The notes below the pieces were generated by a model, which worked only from the letters and a program-made list of their open reading frames with translations, did no database searches and had not been told where the DNA came from. This document shows, piece by piece, positions 32,276 through 38,321 of a stretch of DNA of 38,321 nucleotides (the first letter of the stretch is position 1; every line of letters begins with the position of its first letter). The translations under genes were made by a program, and so were the position numbers. The stretch covers positions 1 to 38,321 of the forward strand of contig DVJF01000026.1 of assembly GCA_018716965.1 (NCBI GenBank), read 5' to 3'. The DNA comes from Candidatus Caccenecus avistercoris. Lineage in GTDB: Bacteria > Bacillota_I > Bacilli_A > RF39 > UBA660.

Positions 32276-34480
32276 TTAACTAACCGGAATGAATTTATGC
32301 ACTAATTTTTCTTTTAACATGGTTTTACGATTGGTTGCATAATCGTTATTTACAGCCATTGCAAAACTACTTGCTTCCCCAATTATTACCAAACTTTTTT
32401 TAGCTCTTGATACACCGGTATATATTAGCTTATTATAAAGCATTTTATAATAACTTCTAGAAATTGGCAAGATTACATGAGGGAATTCACTACCTTGGCT
32501 TTTATGAATAGTTATGGCATAAGCATGCTTAATTTGATTTAATTCTTCCTTTGGATATTCAACTTTTACTCCTTCAAAATCTATTAAAACTAAATCTTTA
32601 TTGCGGCTATTTTTCTTACTGATTTTTCTAATATAGCCAATATCGCCATTGAATACATTGTTATCTGGATTATTTTGGAGTTGTAAAACTTTATCACCTT
32701 CCCGATAAGTAATTTCGCCATAACGCAATTCTTCTTTTTTACTAGACTTCGGATTAAATAATTCTTGTAATAAAATATTTAGATTATCAATTCCGTTTTC
32801 GCCTTTATACATGGGTGCTAAAATTTGGATATCTTCTTCATTTAAGCCTTTTTCTTTACTCATTAAGCAAATTTTTTTAATCATTTCTTTAATATACTTG
32901 CTATCAACACTTAAGAAATTGTAATCATCTTTTTGAGTAATAAAATCCTCGGATAAATCTTTATTTTTAATTTCTAATGCTAAATAAGGAATATAAGAGT
33001 TTTCACTTTGACGATAAATTTTTTCTAAGGGACAGAAAGTAAATAAATCACTCTCAATTAAATCATTTAAAATAAGGCCTGGGCCTACTGATGGAAGTTG
33101 GTGAACATCTCCTACCATTATTAGTTGGACATTTGTTTTTATTCCTTTTAGGAGAGCATCAAATAGGCTTACATCAATCATACTCATTTCATCGACAATA
33201 ATTAAGTTTTCTTCAGCTTTATGATATTCATTAACGCCAAAATTTCCGGTATCCTTGTTCCATTTTAAAAATCTATGAATTGTCATAGCAGGAAGGCCGG
33301 TAGAAGAACTCATTTTTTTACTGGCTCTTCCAGTGGGTGCCAAAAGAGCAATATTGGCTAGAACTTCCATAGGAGAGAAATCATGCATTTTAATGTATAA
33401 TTTTACAATAGCATTAATAATGGTTGTTTTACCAGTACCTGGGCCTCCTGAAATAATCGTTATTTTATTTTCTAAGGCTTTACGAATGGCATTTTTTTGA
33501 TCTTCATTATAATGCACTTTATTTTCTTCTTCTAGTCTTTCTAGCTCAGAATCAAAGTTATAAAAAGGAGTCGTATTAAAAGCACTTAAAGTAAAGAGAT
33601 TATCCGTTATATCTTTTTCGGCTTCATAATATTCCGTTAAATAAAAGTTTTCCTTTTCAACGACAATTTTATTTTCTTCTTCTAAGCTGTAGATCATACT
33701 TTCAAAAGTAACATCTTCTAAAATAAGACCAAACTCTTTTTTTAGAGCATCTTTAATTTCTTCTTCTTTGTAATACGTATCACCATTGCTGGAACTAAGA
33801 CGACGCATAGCTTCTGTTAGACAGGCTTTTAATCTTACTTCATCTAACTCTTCATGGTGAGTTTTATAAATACTGTCAATTTTATTAAAATCCATGATTT
33901 CTGTTAAAACATATAAGTTAGATTCCATAATATATTTGGTCGATGCTCCATATTTTTTATAGATTCTGGTAGCTTCGGGAATACTAAAGCCTAGTTCTTT
34001 TAGTTTTAGTAAAGAATCATCAGCATCCGAATACTCTAACAAACTAGCTCGGATGGCTTTCTTTTTGGCATCGCTTAAAGCGGGAATAACATCTAGAGCA
34101 TGTTCATTTTCTTTAATTTTATTTACAGCATCCATTCCTAAGAGTTCTACTATTTTTTCAGCTGTTTTTTCGCCACAACCTTTAATTAGAGAACTAGATA
34201 AAAATTCTATTAATGCACTTTCCGTCGTGATAGCTTCTTTTTCATAAGATTTTACTTGATATTGAAAACCAAAACGTTCATGTCTTATTCCTTCTCCATA
34301 TAAAATAAATACTTCTTCTAAATTAATATCTAGAAAAGTACCGGTAATTGTAACGGTTTTCCCTACATATTCATCCATTTTTTCATCAGTTGTTTCTTTA
34401 ACGCGAAAAACAGCTACAACATAGCCGTTATCTTGATTTTGATAAATAATATTACGCACTTTTCCTTTGATGTACTTCAT
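32276..34480 (-). CDS. recD2: RecD2-type SF1 helicase
   Basis: The 734-aa protein matches RecD2/TraA-type 5'-3' helicases: an N-terminal OB and HhH region (LSSSLIKGCGEKTAEKIVELLG), Walker A GGPGTGKTT near residue 345, IIVDEMSMIDVSL near 425, and the C-terminal motif HAYAITIHKSQGSEF near 670. RecD2 acts in DNA repair and replication-fork maintenance without RecBC. The 5' end is preceded by a weak Shine-Dalgarno (TAGGTG). Confidence 0.97.
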   Translation of the reverse strand: MKYIKGKVRNIIYQNQDNGYVVAVFRVKETTDEKMDEYVGKTVTITGTFLDINLEEVFILYGEGIRHERFGFQYQVKSYEKEAITTESALIEFLSSSLIKGCGEKTAEKIVELLGMDAVNKIKENEHALDVIPALSDAKKKAIRASLLEYSDADDSLLKLKELGFSIPEATRIYKKYGASTKYIMESNLYVLTEIMDFNKIDSIYKTHHEELDEVRLKACLTEAMRRLSSSNGDTYYKEEEIKDALKKEFGLILEDVTFESMIYSLEEENKIVVEKENFYLTEYYEAEKDITDNLFTLSAFNTTPFYNFDSELERLEEENKVHYNEDQKNAIRKALENKITIISGGPGTGKTTIINAIVKLYIKMHDFSPMEVLANIALLAPTGRASKKMSSSTGLPAMTIHRFLKWNKDTGNFGVNEYHKAEENLIIVDEMSMIDVSLFDALLKGIKTNVQLIMVGDVHQLPSVGPGLILNDLIESDLFTFCPLEKIYRQSENSYIPYLALEIKNKDLSEDFITQKDDYNFLSVDSKYIKEMIKKICLMSKEKGLNEEDIQILAPMYKGENGIDNLNILLQELFNPKSSKKEELRYGEITYREGDKVLQLQNNPDNNVFNGDIGYIRKISKKNSRNKDLVLIDFEGVKVEYPKEELNQIKHAYAITIHKSQGSEFPHVILPISRSYYKMLYNKLIYTGVSRAKKSLVIIGEASSFAMAVNNDYATNRKTMLKEKLVHKFIPVS

Positions 34481-34501
34481 AACTATTTCACCTAAGAGTA
34501 A

Positions 34502-35794
34502 TTATAACCCAATTTTTTCATTTAAACAAGTAAGGATATGACCATATACTTTATTATTTTCTAACTTATCAATAACACATTTATAAACTTGATTTAGTTT
34601 TAGCTCTCCTTTTAGATAAACTTTTAAATAATTGGATGTAAAACCAGTTGTGTAATTATCTGTGTATTCTTCCGTAATAACTTCTAACTCTTTACCTATA
34701 AACTTTTCTTCATAATCATGTTCTAACACTTCCGATAATTCTAATAACACATGGACTCTTTTTCTTTTTTCTTCTTCGTCTATTTGAGGCATTACGGCTG
34801 ATGCCGTACCATTTCTTTTAGAATATGGGAATACATGAAGTTTGCTAAAAGCTGTTTCTTTACAAAAATTAACATATTCTTGGAAACATTCTTCTGTTTC
34901 ATAGGGATGACCCACAATACAATCGGTAGTAATTGATATATCTGGTCGAATATTTCTAATTTGTTCAATTTTATTTTTAAAATAAGCGGTATCATACTTA
35001 CGATTCATTCTTTTTAAGATAGTATCACTACCACTTTGAAGAGGTATATGAAGGTGATTGGCTATTTTGGGTTCTACTTTTAAAAGATCTAAAAACTTGT
35101 CATTTAATTCGGTAATTTCAATGCTTGAAATACGAATACGTTCTAATCCGGGAATCTTGGCAATACTACTAATTACATCACTTAAATCTTTATTTTCATC
35201 GCTGTAACTTCCTGTATGAATACCCGTTAAAACAATTTCTTTATGACCATTTGCGACTAAGACTTCAGCTTCTTTGATAACATCGGCAAACTTTTTAGAC
35301 CGAATATTTCCCCTAACATACGGAATAATGCAATAAGAGCAAAAATTATTACAACCATCTTGAACTTTAATAAAAGCCCTTGTATGAGTAGTAAATTTTT
35401 CGACTTCCATATTTTCAAAATCTAAATCTCTATTTTTTGTAAAAAAGCTATAGGGTTTATGAGTTTTTTTATAATTATTAATTAACTCGACAATTTTACT
35501 TTTTTCGCGGTTGCCAATTAAAATATCAATACCCATATTTTCATATTCATCTGAATCATTTTGGGCACTGCAACCGGCTACTACTAAAATAGCATTTTTA
35601 TTTTCTCGTCTTGCTCTTCTAACCATTTTTCTGGATTTTTTATCAGCCATATTAGTAACACTACATGTATTTATAATGATAATATCTGGTTTTTCTTCAT
35701 TATAAATATAGCCAGAGTGTAATAAATTCTCTAGCATAAATTCACTTTCATAAGTATTTACTTTACAACCTAAAGTAATTATTTTAAATGTCAT
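34502..35794 (-). CDS. mtaB: tRNA threonylcarbamoyladenosine methylthiotransferase MtaB
   Basis: The 430-aa radical-SAM enzyme has N-terminal cluster cysteines in LGCKVNTYES, NTCSVT and VAGCSAQ, the radical-SAM triad CNNFCSYC followed by IIPYVRG, and a TRAM-like C-terminus. It adds a methylthio group to t6A37 of tRNAs. It is followed by recD2 with 21 bp between. Confidence 0.97.
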   Translation of the reverse strand: MTFKIITLGCKVNTYESEFMLENLLHSGYIYNEEKPDIIIINTCSVTNMADKKSRKMVRRARRENKNAILVVAGCSAQNDSDEYENMGIDILIGNREKSKIVELINNYKKTHKPYSFFTKNRDLDFENMEVEKFTTHTRAFIKVQDGCNNFCSYCIIPYVRGNIRSKKFADVIKEAEVLVANGHKEIVLTGIHTGSYSDENKDLSDVISSIAKIPGLERIRISSIEITELNDKFLDLLKVEPKIANHLHIPLQSGSDTILKRMNRKYDTAYFKNKIEQIRNIRPDISITTDCIVGHPYETEECFQEYVNFCKETAFSKLHVFPYSKRNGTASAVMPQIDEEEKRKRVHVLLELSEVLEHDYEEKFIGKELEVITEEYTDNYTTGFTSNYLKVYLKGELKLNQVYKCVIDKLENNKVYGHILTCLNEKIGL

Positions 35795-35813
35795 AAAATC
35801 CCCCGCTTACTTA

Positions 35814-36335
35814 TTAATTTAATGTTTGTTGTAGTTTTTTTAAAGCTTCTAGAAAAGCTTCTTCTTTTTCATAAGATATTACCGATACTTTAATTTCTGG
35901 TTTTACCCGAACTTCTTTATTAATTAAATTATCTAAATCGACTTTTTTAACAGTTAAATCATCATCTAAAGATTCTTCTTCTGAATAATTTATAGCAAAA
36001 TCATTTTTTCTTTTTAATAATTCATCATAGCTAATAATAGCTTTTTCTTCTTGGTCTTCTTCATACTTATTTAAGTTAATAGCACTAGGTTCGGCATTTT
36101 CTAAAGCTTCGGTAATTTCTTTTAGACTTGTTATTTCATCATTATTATTATCGTTTTTAGGTGGCAAATTATTTCCTTGTGATGGAAAATTCATTTCTTC
36201 TTCTGCACGATTTTCTCTTATAAAATATATTAAGACGATTATTAATAACATTAAAGCTAGTACAGCAAAAAAGAAAACAACATCCACAAAAGAAAGCGTT
36301 TTTAAAAAGTTCATTATGTCATCAATAAATTGCAT
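35814..36335 (-). CDS. membrane-anchored acidic protein
   Basis: The 173-aa protein has one membrane helix (about 18-40, VVFFFAVLALMLLIIVLIYFI) and a long acidic, mostly disordered cytoplasmic tail (EITEALENAEPSAINLNK) with a short helical end. No known domain. It lies 19 bp before mtaB on the same strand. Function unknown. Confidence 0.6.
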   Translation of the reverse strand: MQFIDDIMNFLKTLSFVDVVFFFAVLALMLLIIVLIYFIRENRAEEEMNFPSQGNNLPPKNDNNNDEITSLKEITEALENAEPSAINLNKYEEDQEEKAIISYDELLKRKNDFAINYSEEESLDDDLTVKKVDLDNLINKEVRVKPEIKVSVISYEKEEAFLEALKKLQQTLN

Positions 36336-36426
36336 AATAATATCACCACAATCTTATTCTATCAAAAAAATGCCAATTAATAAAGAGGCATTTTTATATT
36401 TACATTTATTTTCCAAAGACTTGACA

Positions 36427-37635
36427 TCAATTTACAACATATGGGTCGGTAAGCGTTCCAGTGCCACTTACTTTAGTATTTCGACTTAAGCTAATTACAG
36501 GTCTTACTCCCCGGTAAAGAGTAGATGCTACACTTTCTGTTAGGCTACCATTCGTACTTACTAAGAATGGATAAATACTACTATCATCTTTTCTAGCTAA
36601 GGAAGAAGTCCACCATAAGCTTTCAATTTCCGAATTATATAAATAATAATTTGTATTTTCTTCATCATATAAGGCACCAGCATAAACGATTTCATCTACG
36701 GTTAAAGTACCTATCCTGCTAATAAAACTTGCACCTAAACAATTAAAGGTAGGAATTTTATTGGTTATAATTCTAGTGTAAGCATTATATTTATCATCTG
36801 CTATACTTGTTTCACTACAAAATTTAGAATTAGCAATATTTCCTTCATAATAGCTTAAATTATTTTCATAAAATGACTTTAAACTCTCATATAGTGAAGT
36901 CTCATTAAAATTGCTTTCTTCCGTATTATAAGTTGACAAAGTATCAGTTACTTCATTTAGGACTAAACGAACTGTACCATCGCCATTTATTCTTATGATT
37001 CGCCAAGTAAGATTAGCAAAGGATACATAATTATTATCTACTGCCCCTCTAAAATAATAGGTAGCTCCATCATCATCTTTATCTTCAATTAAGCCTTCGT
37101 TCGTAGAGCTTATTTGTTCTCCAACTACTGTTGTAGGGTTTTTAAGTTCATTATTATTTAAAATAGTCATATAAAAATATTCTTCGACATCTTCTATTTT
37201 TTCGATATCTAGAGAAAAACTGGTACTCGTATTACCATTAACTGTTAAAGTAAAATTTTGGGTTTCTAAAGCAGGAATTAAAATATTATTAGCAATAACT
37301 GGGTTATCAGCATCAAGTGTTGTCTTTTCTGTTCCAATACTAGCATCACTTGAAGTAAGGGTATAAGTTAAGTCTTTATCATATCCAGTTATATCATTAA
37401 CACTTATACGATAGTAAACATCATTACTACCATTATTCGTAACTGAAAATCGATATTCCCCATTGGTTATAATATTTTGACCATCTAAATAATTAATTGA
37501 TAATTCATCATTTACTACTACTTGGGTTTCATCTAATACAACTTTATCATAAAATAAATACCCAATACCAATACATCCAATTAAAACAATTAATATAGCA
37601 ATGAAAGTTAAACTTCTTTTATAAACAATACGCAT
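36427..37635 (-). CDS. surface-exposed bitopic protein
   Basis: The 402-aa protein has an N-terminal membrane helix (about 10-30), a beta-sandwich-like region (about 50-160), and a domain with YYFRGAVDNNYVSFANLTWRII, which recurs in surface proteins of low-GC gut Bacillota. The C-terminus has SLWWTSSLARKDD and RGVRPVISLSRNTKVSG. No sortase motif is visible. It probably acts at the cell surface; ligand unknown. Confidence 0.65.
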   Translation of the reverse strand: MRIVYKRSLTFIAILIVLIGCIGIGYLFYDKVVLDETQVVVNDELSINYLDGQNIITNGEYRFSVTNNGSNDVYYRISVNDITGYDKDLTYTLTSSDASIGTEKTTLDADNPVIANNILIPALETQNFTLTVNGNTSTSFSLDIEKIEDVEEYFYMTILNNNELKNPTTVVGEQISSTNEGLIEDKDDDGATYYFRGAVDNNYVSFANLTWRIIRINGDGTVRLVLNEVTDTLSTYNTEESNFNETSLYESLKSFYENNLSYYEGNIANSKFCSETSIADDKYNAYTRIITNKIPTFNCLGASFISRIGTLTVDEIVYAGALYDEENTNYYLYNSEIESLWWTSSLARKDDSSIYPFLVSTNGSLTESVASTLYRGVRPVISLSRNTKVSGTGTLTDPYVVN

Positions 37636-37704
37636 ATCATCAATCCCTTTATTAAAAGTATACTCAGAAAAATAGAACTTGTCAATTTAAAAGACGAGTA
37701 AAAC

Positions 37705-37745
37705 AGGATAAACACATAAGTTTTTAAAACTCATGCGTTTATCCT
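37705..37745 (-). terminator. terminator after the partial surface-protein gene
   Basis: AGGATAAAC...AGTTTT pairs with AAAACT...GTTTATCCT over about 18 pairs; GTTTTACT follows on the minus strand. The stop codon lies in the stem. Confidence 0.65.
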
Positions 37746-38321
37746 GCCCATTTGATTATATCCATCTGTTATTCTAACACATATTTTTTGTTCATTTTCG
37801 TTATTATCTAAATTAACGGTAAAGGTATTATCACTTAAGGTTGGTAATGTATCTGGCGAGCAAGTATCACTTGTAGTTGTACAATACTCTACTTCATAGT
37901 CATCTGTATAACTAGTTATATTACTAGTTATACTTGCACTCTTATACCAACCATTAGATCCTTCTGTAGTATTACCTACAAATAATACTTCTGGTGTTGG
38001 ATATTCTCCATTACTCTCTACTTTGATTGTTCCACTTAATGTACTTCCTATATCTGCATTTTGTGCTGTATCTTGATTGGGATATTCTATTACCACATAA
38101 TAATAAGTTACGGTTCCTTCTGGTGAAGTTACTATTACTTCATTATTCAAAAGAGTAGTTTTTCCATTACTTATAGTTCCACTTTTTATTGGACTTCCTA
38201 AACTTGTTATATTATTACCACTACACTCTTCATAATATTGCATGGCTCCACTAACTACTTGTGTCTTAGCTTCACAACTATAACTAACTTCAACATTACT
38301 ATCTATTTTATAGATAGTATA
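37731..38321 (-). CDS. surface protein, C-terminal part, cut by the window edge
   Basis: The frame is open from the right edge to a TGA at 37733-37731, and an internal ATG at 38243 is probably not the start. At least 196 residues are visible: a Ser/Thr/Asn-rich extracytoplasmic region with YYYVVIEYPNQDT, a likely Ig-like module (NGWYKSASITSNITSYTDDY), paired cysteines (EYCTTTSDTC) and a final GRINA. It resembles its neighbour in composition and may be a large surface protein. This TGA stop supports standard code usage. Confidence 0.7.
   Translation of the reverse strand, partial: YTIYKIDSNVEVSYSCEAKTQVVSGAMQYYEECSGNNITSLGSPIKSGTISNGKTTLLNNEVIVTSPEGTVTYYYVVIEYPNQDTAQNADIGSTLSGTIKVESNGEYPTPEVLFVGNTTEGSNGWYKSASITSNITSYTDDYEVEYCTTTSDTCSPDTLPTLSDNTFTVNLDNNENEQKICVRITDGYNQMGRINA

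Noticed and set aside
1-38321. CRISPR array
   Set aside because: No set of regularly spaced direct repeats was seen by eye on either strand.

Overview
The window looks like a chromosomal stretch from a low-GC, endospore-forming Bacillota. It carries spoVAC-spoVAD-spoVAE and a recognisable cotE; CotE is a spore-coat morphogen typical of class Bacilli. Core genes write Trp as TGG, and TGA closes a chromosomal reading frame at 37731, so the standard code 11 fits. No species can be named from the sequence alone.

Layout. (1) 1-9406 is an AT-rich, decaying integrative/conjugative element. It holds a secreted protein with a lone MacB/FtsX-type permease, the C-terminal half of a VirD4/TraG coupling protein, a retron (structured RNA, 72-aa companion protein, reverse transcriptase), a probable MobV relaxase relic, small element genes, a xis-int pair with a broken tyrosine integrase, and a tRNA-Cys 3'-half that looks like an attachment-site scar. 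A 99-bp identical inverted duplication flanks the traG-retron segment. Four consecutive element genes appear to start with AUA. (2) 9407-10950 holds two paralogous modules, each a small structured RNA divergent from a double-HTH XRE regulator. (3) 10950-19620 is core: spoVA genes, a membrane-anchored protein, scpA-scpB, a pentapeptide protein and a two-gene ABC exporter with a palindrome-rich leader. (4) 19640-25490 is mixed: a coiled-coil protein, a LysR regulator, a frameshifted dinD-like gene behind a LexA-like box, an MBL hydrolase, a HIT-like protein, a complete-looking type I toxin-antitoxin locus and an IS1202/ISNCY-type insertion sequence. (5) 25490-38321 is mostly minus-strand core: an ART-like protein, tRNA-Arg, rseP, cdsA, trpS, khpA, rpsP, cotE, a HIT hydrolase, a double-glycine-leader peptide, a DUF3298-like protein, recD2, mtaB and surface proteins, the last running off the right edge.

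The most unusual material is the retron inside an inverted-repeat-flanked segment, the AUA start cluster, the duplicated RNA/XRE modules with compensatory stem changes, the type I toxin-antitoxin locus (both promoters, both terminators and a masked ribosome-binding site visible), and an unlisted 43-aa double-glycine peptide. All functional statements are from motif reading and family knowledge; no database search was run.
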